In this document: piece after piece, positions 33,852 through 45,409 of the stretch
Layout of the letters: every line of letters begins with the position of its first letter
How positions within the stretch are numbered: the first letter of the stretch is position 1
Source of the DNA: Channallabes apus
Lineage: Eukaryota; Chordata; Actinopteri; Siluriformes; Clariidae
Length of the DNA stretch: 64,000 bases
Direction of reading: 5' to 3'
NCBI GenBank assembly: GCA_030522415.1
Contig: CM060104.1
Location: 28,241,931-28,305,930, forward strand
Translations under genes and position numbers: made by a program
The notes under the pieces: model-generated
Databases searched by the model: none
Told to the model about the DNA's origin: nothing
Seen by the model: only the letters and a program-made list of their open reading frames with translations

Positions 33852-34158
33852 TTGTGTAGGTGGCACTATGACCTCACACCTCCAGGGTCATAGGTTCGAT
33901 TCCCACCTCAGGGTCTGTGTGTGGAGTTTGCATGGTGGGCATCTTCCGTGTTCTCGTTTTCCTCCCACAGTCCAAAAAACATGCAGTTTAGCATAACTGG
34001 CGTTCCCAAACGTCCCGTAGTGTGTGAGTGAGAATATGTGCTTGTGTACCCTGTGATGGCCCCCTTATCCAGGATGTACCCCGCTTCGTACCCTGGATAG
34101 ACTCCAGACCTCCCACGACCATGTACATGATGAGCGCTATAGAGAATGAGTGAATAAG
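33852..34158 (+). repeat. SINE family A, near full length
   Basis: Head GTAGGTGGCACTATGACCTC, B box GGTTCGATTCC at about 33892, core TTTTCCTCCCACAGTCC, GGCGTTCCCAAAC, then GGATGTACCCCGC and ACTCCAGACCTCCCACGACC, tail GAGAATGAGTGA. Confidence 0.88.
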
Positions 34159-34229
34159 TGTGAAAGATAACTGCTATCATGTGATTTCTACATTATAACC
34201 AGAACAGCGTTTGTGCTCAACGTTTACCC

Positions 34230-34498
34230 GCGAGCACAGCTCCTTTTAATTAGCATGAAGAAGAGCATCAGTTTGTGTGCTTCATCATAAAAGGTAAGAA
34301 AATGCATTTTAAAGGTCCCATACGTTACTATAGTATGTTCTCAACCTCTGTTCCACTCCTCCTCCTGTGCTATTTCATTGTCTGTGTGAATGAGCTACAG
34401 ATGAGACACCCCCTGCTAGAGATAACAGCAGGACTGAACAACAAGCAGAGGGGCGGGGCTTGTCTTATATGATGTCATATTATATATGCGGCATGGAT
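34230..34498. other. No feature recognised
   Basis: Moderate GC, no supported exon. A GGGGCGGGGC box lies at about 34450. Confidence 0.35.
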
Positions 34499-34499
34499 T

Positions 34500-34985
34500 A
34501 CTAGAGATCAGGGCAAAAAAATGTATTCGGTTACAATTCGCGATTCGTTTATGATGCATGTATTGATTTTTTTTTTTTAATTAAATACATTTACAAGATA
34601 CCTAGTTAGTTGCCTAGTAACCAGTGTAAGGATCTATCCAATGATGGAAACTTCAAAGCACATTACGTGAGTCGCTCTAGATAAGAGCATAATGTAAACG
34701 TTTTAACGTGTGTTTGCATTCGAGGTGGTAAAATGCTGCAGTTCCTGTATAATCCTGCAGGAGGTGCACGTTAAATTATTCACACACTGGCTGGAAGGCA
34801 GGATGGTTTTTCTGTAGTTTGTTTAGAATTGTAACAAAATCTTAAATATATATATATATATATATAGAATCAGGATATTTATAAAATCGTGGTTCTAACA
34901 AAATCACAATCCAGATTGAATCAGTACAATTTACTGTAATATTGTGATAATATCGTATCGTCAGGTCCCTGGTGATTCCCGGCTC
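34500..34985. repeat. Possible decayed DNA element
   Basis: CGATTCG/GATACGATATTATCACAATA-type words occur at both sides, reminiscent of fish repeats with CGATA-rich ends, but inverted termini could not be fixed. Includes a decayed SINE B tail word (GTCGCTCTAGATAAGAGC) at 34671 and a short (TA)n at 34846. Confidence 0.3.
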
Positions 34986-35279
34986 TACAGCTCAGAAATA
35001 ATGGCACCCATCCACAATAAATAAATACAATTATTTAATAAAAACGTCCCTTCTCAAAAGTTAGAAAAATTTTATTTGGTAAAAAATTGTATTAAATAAA
35101 TAAAAGGTTTATAAGGTGATTGTTGCCTCTTGACGATGAATCACAGCGTCCAACAATATATAAAATTCCATGTTTAGTGTTGACGTACAGTAGATGGAAA
35201 TCGGAGCAGTTCTTCACTGCTTTATTCGTATCGAATCGCGAGCCTTAGCCCGGTTCTTAGCGGCGTCCTGGGTGATTCG

Positions 35280-35660
35280 TAAGTCTTATCTCAAATTACT
35301 GTTTTGTAGCTAACGCCTGGTCAGCATTTTTCTGCATGATATTAGCGCTAAACATTTGATCACTGAGTCCCACTCGCGGCTCCATTCAGACCACAGACCT
35401 GCAGCCCAGCTTCCTCTCAGCATCGGTCTCGCGTTCACACCCGAGCGGCCCGATCGAGCGCGTGCTCATGTAGCCAGCGTGGCGCATTCACGTCTCTATA
35501 TCACGTACACGAAACCGATATCTCGTCCCCCTGTATGCTAATGACGTTACTGTAAAGAAAGCCGAGAGAAATCGTTCGCCGCCGGTCGCTTACTGTAACA
35601 GATATTTCTGCTCAGATCTCCTGAGAAGATGAACAGGAGCAACGTTATTGACAAAACTTA
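35280..35660. other. CpG-rich patch without assigned gene
   Basis: CpG is frequent at 35400-35560 (GAGCGGCCCGATCGAGCGCG). Contains ATGCTAATGACGTTA at about 35535-35550, which joins an octamer-like and a CRE-like word. Could be an orphan promoter or enhancer. Confidence 0.3.
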
Positions 35661-36194
35661 ATTTAGATGACCGGCTCCTCGGCTGAGAGATTCGTCATCG
35701 TTATCGTTAGCAGCCTGATTTGCTTCTGTAAGCATGCGGTGTACGTACACACACACACACACAGACACATGAACTATGACCATGCAACATATTACACTAT
35801 GAACAAGGTCCTGTGTTTGGGATATTTATGTTCCACCAGGTTTTGGATTCTGTACAAGCAATTATTAATTTAATAAAAATAATTCAATTAAACTACTAAT
35901 TATTTTTTATCAATCTACAATCTTGGTCAAATTTCTCAAATAACATTCCTCCCTCATGTATATATCCTAGTCCTAGTCAATGCATTGTTTGTGTCCACTA
36001 AACGGTTGCAGTGTAAGCTGATCTGTAGTGTACGTGTCCCAGTCTGTCCCCTGTCTCGTGCCCTGAGTTCCTTGTGAAATGCTCCCAGTGGATCTTGTGT
36101 AACTGGTGTGACCGTACCGGGAGCCCCAGCCATCATTTAAAATATTCTCGTTGTCCCTGATGTTCGTTAGTCTCCAGACCATGAGAAATCTCTC

Positions 36195-36475
36195 ACTCAC
36201 TCATTCTCCACACCGCTCATCCTGTACAGGGTCACAGGAGGCTTGGAGCCTATCCCAGGGGACTCCGGCTCACTCTGTACGGGGAATTTGGGAAAACCAA
36301 TTAGCTTAATCTGCATGTCTTTGGACTGCGTGAGGAATCCGGAGCACTTGAGGGAAACCCAACAAGCACAGGGGGAACATGCAAACTCCACACATGCAGA
36401 CCTGGAGGTTCGACACTGGAGGTGTGAGGTCACAGTGCTAACCACTACAGCACCGTGCTGTGGAGCTACTGTAAC
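36195..36475 (-). repeat. SINE family A, near full length
   Basis: On the minus strand: head GGTGCTGTAGTGGTTAGCAC, decayed B box (GTCGAACCTCC inverse), core inverse of CAATTAGCTTAATCTGCATG, 3' end inverse of GCTTGGAGCCTATCCCAGG and tail GAATGAGTGAGTGA. Confidence 0.87.
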
Positions 36476-36654
36476 AACCCAGTTCTGTAAACACAAACAA
36501 AGAATTAAAAAAATTTGACATCAAAGTGAATCAGGTGTGGAAGTGGACTGTTACTAAACGAGTGAGTGAGTGAACAGAAGAGACTTTATGAAACTGATGA
36601 CACCCGAGTTCAGACCCACAGATGTTCCTCATGGAGAAGCACCTCAACTTTGTT

Positions 36655-37235
36655 CACCAGGTGCCTTTCTTTCTTTTTCTTCTAGTCTTTTTCGTTTTTT
36701 CTTTCACTTCTCTTTCCTTCCTTTCTTTCCTTATTCCATTCTTTTTCCTATTTCACTCTGGTCTTTGCTTCATTATACAGTATGTCTATTTATCTTTTAC
36801 TCAGTTTTTATTTATTCTTTCTTTACCCATTATTTATTCATTTACTTTTCCTACTTCCTTTGTACATTTCTTTCTTTCTTTTTTTCTTTCTATCTTTCTT
36901 TCTTTTAATTAATTAATTTATTTTCAAAATTTCCCTGTTTCATTCTGGTCTTTATTTTTTTCCTTTCATTCTGGTTTATTTCTTTCTTCCTTCCTGTCTT
37001 TCTTCCACTCCCTCTCTCATGTCTTTTTTTCTTCCGTTTCTCTGTTTTTTTCTGTTCTTTCTTTACCCCCTACTTTCTTCTTTTTACTTTTAATTTTTCC
37101 TTTGTAAATTTCTTTCTTTCGTTCTTTCATTTCTGTTTTCCCTATTTCACTCTGGTCACTCCCTCCCTCCCTCCCTCCCTTGTCTGTTCTTTTTGTACCC
37201 CTTCTTTCTTTCTTAACCATTTTTTTTTTTTGGTT
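36655..37235. repeat. Pyrimidine-rich tract, degenerate (CTTT)n
   Basis: TTTC/CTTT words repeat for almost 600 bases with a (CCCT)n patch at 37163-37180. Open frames here are low complexity and rejected as genes. Confidence 0.85.
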
Positions 37236-37279
37236 TTATCTTTCATTTACTCTGATCATTTTCTTTCTTCCTGTTATTA

Positions 37280-38310
37280 ACTGGCAGTTTGCACTTATTC
37301 TCAGACTCTCTGATGATGAAAGGGGCGTGGCCTCGTCCTGATACTGTAGTTCCACAGAATCTCAGCAGGTTCCTCATGGTTATAATTCCTAGTAGGAATT
37401 TAATGGGGAGGATCAGCGTTCAGACATGAGGTCACTCACAAACACCAGCACAGGTCAGAGTCAGGTTCTCACCACTGTGTTCTCTTCACACTCTTCTCCT
37501 CCACCTGACTCCTCCATGCAGCTGAAGAAACAAGGGAAAGAAAAGCAGAAATCTGTGACTGAGGGGAAACGACATCATGAGTCAGGACAGAGTGAAATCC
37601 ACGTCAGTGCTGAAGCACGTGAGTAAATCAGCCTGACTGCCGGCTCCTGCGGCACATCTCACACACACACACACAGAGTCTGGATTATACCTCCTCCTAC
37701 TGTAACTCTAAGTCAATTTGTTTAAAGAAATAAAGTTCCTGTAAGAGTGTGTGATGTGTCCTGTGGTCTCCCGTGCAGTGTGTGTTCCCACCTCACACCC
37801 AGTGTCCCTGGGACAGGACAGGCTCCGAGTCCAGCGGCACCATGAGCAGGATAAAGCCCTTACTGAGAGTGAGTGATGTGAGTCACGTGATTGTTTTTAA
37901 GAAGCAGTAAAAATCACCTGTTATTTCAGTCCATAATGGCCTGTTACTGTGATAATAAACACTGCTGTGTGAGCGTGTTGCTCCAGCATGCTGGTGGTGT
38001 TTAAGCCTCGGCACTGGTTTTAAATGAACAGACACGTGCGCATGTAGACGCAGCAGCAGGCAGAGACGAAGCGCAGCCACCAGAGCGCATCTGCTGCACG
38101 CGCGCCACTTAACACTTTATTGATCATTTCAGATTTACGACCCGTTATAAATCCTGCCTTGCAGGCGGCTTTGGCTTTTATGGCTTCTTCCGCTTTGGCT
38201 AAATGTTTATTGTTAGCATCTTTTTATAACATTCAGTGCTGGGGGTCAGGTTTCAGATTACCGCAGGACATCGCGCGCTAACGCGTCTCACCGGGCCTTC
38301 GTTTCAGCTT
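37280..38310. other. Single-copy-looking region, possible conserved non-coding part
   Basis: No gene supported. The piece at about 38100-38240 has balanced composition and no repeat words, which would suit a conserved non-coding element; that is only a guess. Confidence 0.25.
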
Positions 38311-38740
38311 TCATGACAAACAGAGTGCGCACTGCGCAGAGAGAGAGAGAACGTGGGGAGAGACAGAGATTTTATATAAATATATATAAAATGTAACATT
38401 TATTGAAGAAGTCTTCAGTGATTTTTTTTTTTTTTTTTGAGGGAAAGGCTGTTTATAGCTGCTATAGCGTAAGTGAACGCTGGAACTAACTGGTTTCACT
38501 GGCAATTTATGATGTTTTTGCACAATAGTGTGATGAATAAAATTGGTTTTTACGCTCAATGTCTTATTAATCAAGCTGGGGGTCTTACTAATGGAATCAC
38601 ATTAACACTACAGATTACAAACGCTAATATTAAGACTTTAGATATTTTTTATAGTGTACATACGTTACACTACTCACGCAGCCTGAGAGACGCAAACATA
38701 GCAACAATCATCTCATGGTGGCCTACTGATTAGTATAGGT

Positions 38741-38960
38741 TTGGGGATTGGTGATTCAGTGGTAGGCTTCTCGTCTACCATGTGGTTCAATTCTCACCCA
38801 ATGTCCAAATCCCAGCCACTGGATGCAGTGTTGGTTCCGATCATGGATAAAATGGGAGGAAGGGCACTCGGTGTAAAACCTGCGCCAATTTATGTGTGCG
38901 GATCAGATGGTCCGCTGTTGTAACCGCTCGATGGAAGCACCCGAAAGACCAACAACAAAT
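38741..38960 (+). repeat. tRNA-derived SINE family C
   Basis: TTGGTGATTCAGTGGTAGGC head, degenerate B box GGTTCAATTCTC, then GGATAAAATGGGAGGAAGGG and GGTGTAAAACCTGCGCC, ending in CCCGAAAGACCAACAACAAA. Same order as the copy at 13837-14033 but more diverged. Confidence 0.82.
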
Positions 38961-39259
38961 GATTAGTGTAGGTGTAACAGTGGACCACTGTCCAGTTTAG
39001 CGCCCCTAGTGGAAGTTATATTTATAATGCACTACATTGTAGCTTTATAAATAATTAATTAAAGCTGCTAATTGGGTCATTGCTGATTTTGTAAACATGT
39101 GAATCAACTGTGACTGCTAGACCTCATCAGTCACCATTTTGAAAACCCCATGACTTTACCAACAAACTGGATAGTCCTCTTCTTGTCTCCTAAACTCTCT
39201 GAGACATGAACCCACAAGCAGACACGTTGGATTTAGTTTAGTGCACAAGTGATCCATTG

Positions 39260-39850
39260 TATTGATGTACTGTAACAAATATTACAGATTAAATGTGTGA
39301 GTCTACTAAAATATTTTGGATCATGACAGATTTAGTGAAATAGCCAATTACCAATATGCTTTCTCATAATTGTATCATATCATATCGTAGTGCACACATA
39401 GGAAAGAAAATGGAATTGTTGCCCAAAGAATAGGAACTGCATAGATTCCTAGAAGATTCTGTGGAATCACAACAAACTTGACTCATTATATGATGAATAA
39501 ACTGTAAAATCAATCCTAGCAGATTTAGTGAACTCATTGGATATCGAATGGAATCCTGGCGGATCGTCTCTGGTAATCTGATTCCTATCAGATAAAAATT
39601 CCTAAATTTTTATTATTATTAAGGATTATAAAATTGACGCATCATCTTATGATTCTAAATCAAATCGAATCCCAGCAGATTCAGTGGAATAATAACAAAA
39701 TCGCCACAACGTGAAGATTAGCAGATTTATAGCAGATTTTTATAATATCACAACATATCAACTCATCACTTTATGTGATCGAATCCCAGCAGATTGTGTG
39801 AATTCCACAAATGACAAATCATTGCTTTATGAATAGGAAGGGTTTCAACA
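39260..39850. repeat. Degenerate repeat with AATCCCAGCAGATT words
   Basis: AATCCTAGCAGATTTAGTG (39512), AATCCTGGCGGATCG (39550), AATCCCAGCAGATTCAGTGG (39669) and AATCCCAGCAGATTGTGTG (39784) recur, with AACTCATTATATGATG-type words between. Units are about 110-120 bases and poorly kept. Confidence 0.55.
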
Positions 39851-39851
39851 G

Positions 39852-39907
39852 CTTCTTTGTTGTAATGTTTAGCACATTTTTTTAAGTCAAACATTACAAC
39901 AAAGAAG
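39852..39907. other. Perfect 19-bp stem hairpin
   Basis: Arms 39852-39870 (CTTCTTTGTTGTAATGTTT) and 39889-39907 are exact inverse complements around an 18-base loop. It may be a tiny foldback element or a structured transcript; no function is evident. Confidence 0.8.
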
Positions 39908-39959
39908 AATCACATTTCTTAGTTATAAAGAATTCCAAACATACACAATGACTCCTAAC

Positions 39960-41080
39960 TGTCTTAGTTGGTGTTTTCTTAAATATACTGTACATCATGC
40001 AATGGTTAATACAGACACCTCACACTATATAGGCGTTATTAAAATTCACCATAATCCAGCAGCTCGTCCACGTGATGGTGCGGAGTGAAGGGGTTAACTC
40101 AACCTGCTACAGTAAACTAAACACAGCCAATAAGTAGATAGAGTCGATTTGCACACACTGCAACTCTCTCGGATCAGGGTTTGCTCGACTGTCAGTCCCC
40201 GCATAGATTACTCAACACACACGCACGCATACAGTACATGCATGCAGAAAACACTGTAATTAACTGCCTGTAGACTCGGACATGAAATAACGTGCACCAA
40301 GAGTGGAAGCTCAAACATCCATCTGAGCACTCTGAACTCGGTTAAACTGTTCCTCAGGGGCTCCTCCTCCTTCCTTCCGATATTCCTTCCTTCCTTCTTC
40401 TTTTCTTCTGATAAACTATTTACACTGTACTTCTGATGTGATTTTTACACAATCCGATTTTCCCCACAGAATTCTTTTGTAGAATGTAATACAGAATGTG
40501 TGTGTGTAGCGTGTGTCGTATGTAATACAGTGTGCGTAGCGTGTGTCGTATATAACATAGTGTCTGGTTTGTTCTACCTGTGTAATCTAATTCACTTTAA
40601 TCACCTTCACAGCCATGATCAGTACCCACCACTGAACACCATTAGCTAATTACTCTGTGTTATACTGCCAAGCTGCAGCCTTCTCTTATGCAGTTCTTTT
40701 TTTAGCACATGTTCCTGCATTAAAGGGCAACTATTACGCAAAGTTCACTCTTTAGTCTTGTTCGGACATTCAGATGCGTCTCCAGTATGTGTTTATACAA
40801 AAACATGAAAAAAAAAATCCTCGGGTTTAATCAAGTTAATTTGATGTACCCCTATTATTACCTGATATAAGTAGAGCCCCTCCTTCCATCATTGTTGCTC
40901 AGCTCTGCTGTTTTCTCATAGGGTGTGGCTCATTTGTAGCTCATTTACATAGACACCAAAACTGCACATTTAGAACAGGAGTGAAATAAAGGGAGTTTAA
41001 GGTATAAAATGAGGGGTATTTGGGGAAGCTCTGAGACTTATGAAAAATTAAAGAGATAGTAAAATCTGCGAGTGGTGACA
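39960..41080. other. No gene recognised
   Basis: Unique-looking sequence with a twofold GTGTGTAGCGTGTGTCGTAT repeat near 40500-40555. No supported exon. Confidence 0.4.
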
Positions 41081-41084
41081 TGTT

Positions 41085-41378
41085 GAAATAATAGTTAGAA
41101 CCATGGCCTCGCACCCCCAGTGTTGAAGGTTTGATTAATGCTCAGGCCTGGTGGCATCCAGACAGACTAAATAGGCTGAATAGGTGTTTCTAAATTCCCC
41201 ATAATGTGTGTTAGGGAGAGTGACTTGGTCCCAGTGATGGATTGACTCCTGCATCTGCATCTGTACCTGCTACCCATCTTGTGCCCAGAGTTTCCTGGGA
41301 TGGTCTCCAGACTTTTCCCAGCCCTGTACAGGATAAGCCCTATAGAGAATGGGCGAGAGTGAGTGTTCATGTCATTGC
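41085..41378 (+). repeat. SINE family A, diverged
   Basis: AGAACCATGGCCTCGCACCC head, then GTTTCTAAATTCCCCATAAT, GATTGACTCCTGC and TCCTGGGATGGTCTCCAGAC, tail GAGAATGGGCGAGAGTGAGTG. Confidence 0.75.
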
Positions 41379-41589
41379 TTTTTTCCAACCTAAATCTCCC
41401 AAATTTTCTCAGTGAGGCTGGAATAAGTGTAATTTCTATGCCTCATCCATGTGCATCCATCCATCCATCCCAAATAAAACATACAATATTTGTCTTATAT
41501 TCTTCAGTATTCATAGAGATTATTATAGAATCTTTGAGCTTCTTCTTGGTTTTGGAATTGTGAAGTTCTCTCATTCTTCCTGCCAAATC

Positions 41590-42470
41590 CTCTAAATCTC
41601 ACCCAGGTTGAATGGAGAAAATTTGTAACTGGCCATCTTCATGTATTTAGACAGATGCCCTACTGTCCTTAAAGACCGTCAGAGTCTAGTCCAGAAGCCA
41701 CTCCAGTGTTGTCCAGGCTAAATGCTTATGGTCGTTGTGGTGCTAAATCTGAAACATTGGCCCGGTCTTAAATAGATGGAAGTGATCAGTCTGGAACTGG
41801 TTTTCCTCTCTTTATTTGCCTGCATTCATCCTTAACTCAAATCTGACCATAATTCTAATTCCTGCTGCTGAGGAGAGCACCAACAGCATGATCCCCCATT
41901 GATGTCAATTGATGAGACATGCCTGGTTTTCCCATGTACACAGTGCTCATGCTTCAATTTCTACCAGATAATCTATTTCCTCATGGTCTTAGAGTCTGAT
42001 GTGTCTTTTACTCAGTTTCCATCCAAACATTTTACCTTAAAGTCCTGATCAGTGGGGTAGCTATGATATGATAATTTTCCAGCATGTTCTCCATTGCTTG
42101 TATAGGACTTCTCACGCTCTGAGATCCCAATGCACTCTTAAACACCTCCATGACCAACTGAAGGTTGATGTTTTTTTTTTCTCTATAGTACTGGTGGTTC
42201 CAACTTACTGCCATGGTGCTCACTGTGCTCCTGGGAATGTTAAAATATTTATAAATATTTTATACTCTTGCCCAGCTCTACAGTCTGTCTCCATACAGTC
42301 TAATTATGGAGATCAACTTGGTTTATGGTGTGATATGTACTGTGAATTGCGAGACCCCAGGAACACAGGAGTGGATCTATAAAATCATGAATAAGACTCG
42401 GTTAGACTGCATTCAAGTTCTATAAAGACATCTCAAGATAGTCCCAGAGTGCGGGTTTGGGTGCATGGAG
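41590..42470 (-). pseudogene. Old Tc1/mariner relic
   Basis: In + sense it follows the inverse of a Tc1 transposase gene: GGCCATCTTCATGTATTTAG, CAGAAGCCACTCCAGTGTTG (first catalytic region), GCACCAACAGCATGATCCCC (mid-domain), CTGGTGGTTCCAACTTACTG and GTGCTCACTGTGCTCCTGGG (helix-turn-helix), then ACATCTCAAGATAGTCCCAG of the terminal part. Heavily diverged, with no usable frame and no intact TIR. Confidence 0.68.
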
Positions 42471-42489
42471 TGTGGATTCTTGGAAGTAT

Positions 42490-42842
42490 GGAATTTTACT
42501 CACTCACTCATTGCCTATACCGCTTTATTCTGTACACAGGGTGGTGGGGTGCCTGAAGCCTATCCCAAGAGACTTAGTATAGGACACAAGGTGAGTTACA
42601 CTCGGGAAGGGGTGGCAATCCATTGTAGGGAATTTATACACTACGGGCAATTTGGGAACACCAGTTAGCCTAATCTGCATGTCTTTGGACTGTGAGAGGA
42701 AACTGGAGGTACCTGGAAGAAAACCCAACAGGCACAGTGAGAACATGCAAACTCCCCTCACAAAGACCTGAAGCGTTAATCGAACCTGAACCCTGGAGGT
42801 GCAAGGCGACAGTGATAGCTGAGCTACTGTGCCACCAAAAAT
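42490..42842 (-). repeat. SINE family A, full length, diverged
   Basis: On the minus strand: head GGTGGCACAGTAGCTCAGCT, GTCGCCTTGCACCTCCAGGG, core inverse of TTAGCCTAATCTGCATGTCT, 3' end AGGCTTCAGGCACCCCACC and tail GAGTGAGTGAG. Confidence 0.88.
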
Positions 42843-42939
42843 ATTTCAGCTTTGGAGAGAAAAAAGTTTTTAACTTCTGTAACTTAATTACAGAAAAAAA
42901 GACGTACATTTAATGAATTAGTAGCAACATTTATGACAA

Positions 42940-43490
42940 CAGCAGAACCTCTGCATACGTGCCATTTTCGGCATATGAACTTCCAAACCAAGCCGAACTG
43001 AATGCTAAGTTGTGCGTACATCCGGGAGCCGTTCTAAACTTGTTTGCGTCGGTGGAAAGCCAAGTGAAGCGACTTTACATTTTAGTTTTTTTGTTTATTT
43101 TTTTATGCTTTTTTCTTAATTTAATAAAGACATAGCACCATGTGCCCCAAGAATGCTAGCAAGGATAATTGTAATAAGAAAATAAAGCCACTTTCAGTTT
43201 GGTTCTTAAAGCAGTCAGTATCAAGAGTAATAATAAATTAAGGTTAAGTGAGGTTTAATGTATTTACTTTGATATTTTACTTAATTTGCATGTCTTTTCT
43301 AAATGTTTTTCTATGTAATAATATGATCATAGTGTTGGAAATTGGTAATATTGGTAATACTTTTGGGTGGGTGGAATGGATTATCTGCATTTACATTATA
43401 TCTTATGGGAAGATGCGTTTCGCAATACGAAATTTCACCTTAAGAACTCACCTACGGAACGGATTCAATTCATATGCCGATGTACTGCTG
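42940..43490 (+). mobile_element. pogo/Tigger-like MITE with relic transposase start
   Basis: Left end CAGCAGAACCTCTGCATACG and right end (inverse) CAGCAGTACATCGGCATATG are inverted repeats; TA follows the right end (43491-43492). At 43140 an ATG opens MCPKNASKDNCNKKIKPLS, like the start of pogo/Jerky-type transposases, then runs into stops. So this 551-base copy is a deletion derivative of an autonomous pogo-type element. Confidence 0.75.
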
Positions 43491-43559
43491 TATATAAATG
43501 TTTGCACACTCCCATATTTAGTATATGTGCTTGTTCACCACATGAGACATTTTCATCTA

Positions 43560-43835
43560 TTTGTTTATTTTCAAATTAAAATGTTATTTGTCACATACAC
43601 AGTACGATATGCAGTGAAATGCTTAAACGACCGCCAGTGACCTTAAAAAGTAAAAAATTATACGTAAGGAATAAATATGAATAAAAAGAAATATTAAAGA
43701 AAATAAATTTAACTAGTAAAATAAACTGTACAAAATAAGGGCATAATAAAAATATTACAAAGTATAAAAAATATAGAAGAAAAAAAGTATATAAATACAT
43801 TTGAAAGTGTAAAATTTTATTATTATTTAATTATT
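43560..43835 (-). repeat. Retroposon tail-like repeat
   Basis: The minus strand gives GCATTTCACTGCATATCGTA, CTGTGTATGTGACAAATAAC, a tail layout like that at 23010. AT-rich sequence follows. Family not named. Confidence 0.5.
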
Positions 43836-43969
43836 TTGCAATAATTAAATTATTTTCACTTGAGGTAACATAACACATATGTGCTTGAGCTCATGTGCAA
43901 TCATACGCCTCGCATTTTGCACACATAATCACCTCAGTGTTTATTGTAAAAGCCTAATTAAACAGAGCT

Positions 43970-44110
43970 TGAACTGCACAGAGAGAATGGAGCGCTCGCG
44001 CGCTGTGCAGTGCTGATCGCTGATTGGTCGCGGGTCACTGAGCTCGCGCGCGCTTGTAATAAGAAATCCAGAGAGCGCTCTGGTGCTCACGCGCGCCGGC
44101 GGAAACAGTA
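43970..44110. promoter_or_regulatory. CpG-dense patch with CCAAT box, orphan
   Basis: High CpG density (GAGCTCGCGCGCGCTTG, CACGCGCGCCGGCGG) and an inverted CCAAT box (GATTGGTCG at about 44022). Looks like a small CpG island, but no first exon could be tied to it. Confidence 0.35.
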
Positions 44111-44636
44111 AGACATTCGCGGTCCGAAGGAAACTGAAAGCATGTTTTATTGTCGTGAAAAAATTTAAGACGAGTTTTTGAATAATTTTCATTTAAATAT
44201 TCTACAAGTCCCGAGATAAAGTAACTACGTGTCCGTAAAGTGATCTCATGCGCGCGCTACATTCTCTCGACTGAATCGACTCTTTCGAACAAGCCCACTC
44301 GAGTGATTCGGATCATGTGATTCATTCATGAGTCGAATCCTAACGGTCGCTCTCTCTCAACCGCCTATCCTGCTCACGTGATCATATAAAAATTTCTAAC
44401 CAGATTTAACGGTCATCTGTCAACGGTCGCCATTTCTGTGGGATTGCTAATAATAACTTTAATGAAAATAAAAGGCAGTAAAAGTGACACTGATTTTGTG
44501 TGTGTGTGTTTTTTTTTTTATCTTAGTCATTAAAAGACACCTTATTGAACATTTCAGCTCATTAACATGCTTAAACTACTAACTTTAAATAGAGAAAACA
44601 TAACAGAATGTAGTACTTGGTTAAGGTTATGCTAGT

Positions 44637-44680
44637 TGTTTCTCACAGCTGGGCTTATGCTAGGCCAGCTGTGAGAAACA
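44637..44680. other. Perfect 16-bp stem hairpin
   Basis: Arms 44637-44652 (TGTTTCTCACAGCTGG) and 44665-44680 are exact inverse complements with a 12-base loop. The size is at the low end for a miRNA precursor, and flanks do not extend the stem. Confidence 0.75.
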
Positions 44681-44814
44681 CATGTACTATATGTATTGTT
44701 GATATAAATGTTATACAGCTTGCTTGTTTGTATGTTTTTATACCAATAATTTCAGTCTTAGTCTACAGCCTTGTGTAAGATTATCCTTGTTACATATATT
44801 TGTTGTTATTGGAT

Positions 44815-44990
44815 CCAGGTGCGAGCCCCGCCGTCGGTGGGTTGACCACACCCCATACTCCCTATTACCCTGCATGCTGTGTCGGTCCCAAGCCAAGATT
44901 AAATGGCAGAGTTGCACGTCAAGATGGGCATCTGGTGTAACACCTGTGCCAAGTTGAGTGTGGATCGGATGGTTTGCGGTGCCAATCACT
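44815..44990 (+). repeat. SINE family C, partial
   Basis: GTCGGTCCCAAGCCAAGATT, GATGGGCATCTGGTGTAACA, CCTGTGCCAAGTTGAGTGTG and GGATCGGATGGTTTGCGGTG match the body of family C; the head is altered. Confidence 0.75.
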
Positions 44991-45017
44991 CAAATAGGAG
45001 AAGGTGAGAGAATTTTT

Positions 45018-45062
45018 TATTATTATTATTATTATTATTATTTTTTTTTTTTTTTTTTTTTA
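45018..45062. repeat. (ATT)n and poly-T
   Basis: ATT units run into about 20 T. Confidence 0.95.
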
Positions 45063-45409
45063 CATATTTGTTGTAATAGGAAATTTCATTTGTGTGCTAG
45101 TTGAGAATGTACAGTAGGTAAGCTAAGTAGGGGGAAAATAAAGTATATATATATTTTTATATATACAGGTATCTATCTTTGCTTAACCCTTTAATATTCT
45201 TACCTAGGGGGAAAAAAGGGTTTTTTTCGCCCTTGGAACAATAACAACAATCAACCTCAGGACAGGCCTCTTCCAAACGGTTGAGATGTTGCTTCATGGT
45301 AAATTTATGAATATTGAAAAAGAAAAATTAGTGGTCATTATTAGTGGTCAAATTTGTTTCATTTAGTGGTCACATAAAATGCTAGGTTTTGTGTGATGAT
45401 GAAACAGCA

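Noticed and set aside
36570..36912. Two overlapping Phe/Leu-rich frames of about 100 codons
   Set aside because: Translation of the (CTTT)n-rich tract.
42248..43640. 130-codon frame at 43248-43640 as a gene
   Set aside because: It crosses the end of the pogo-type MITE and the retroposon tail and has no domain.
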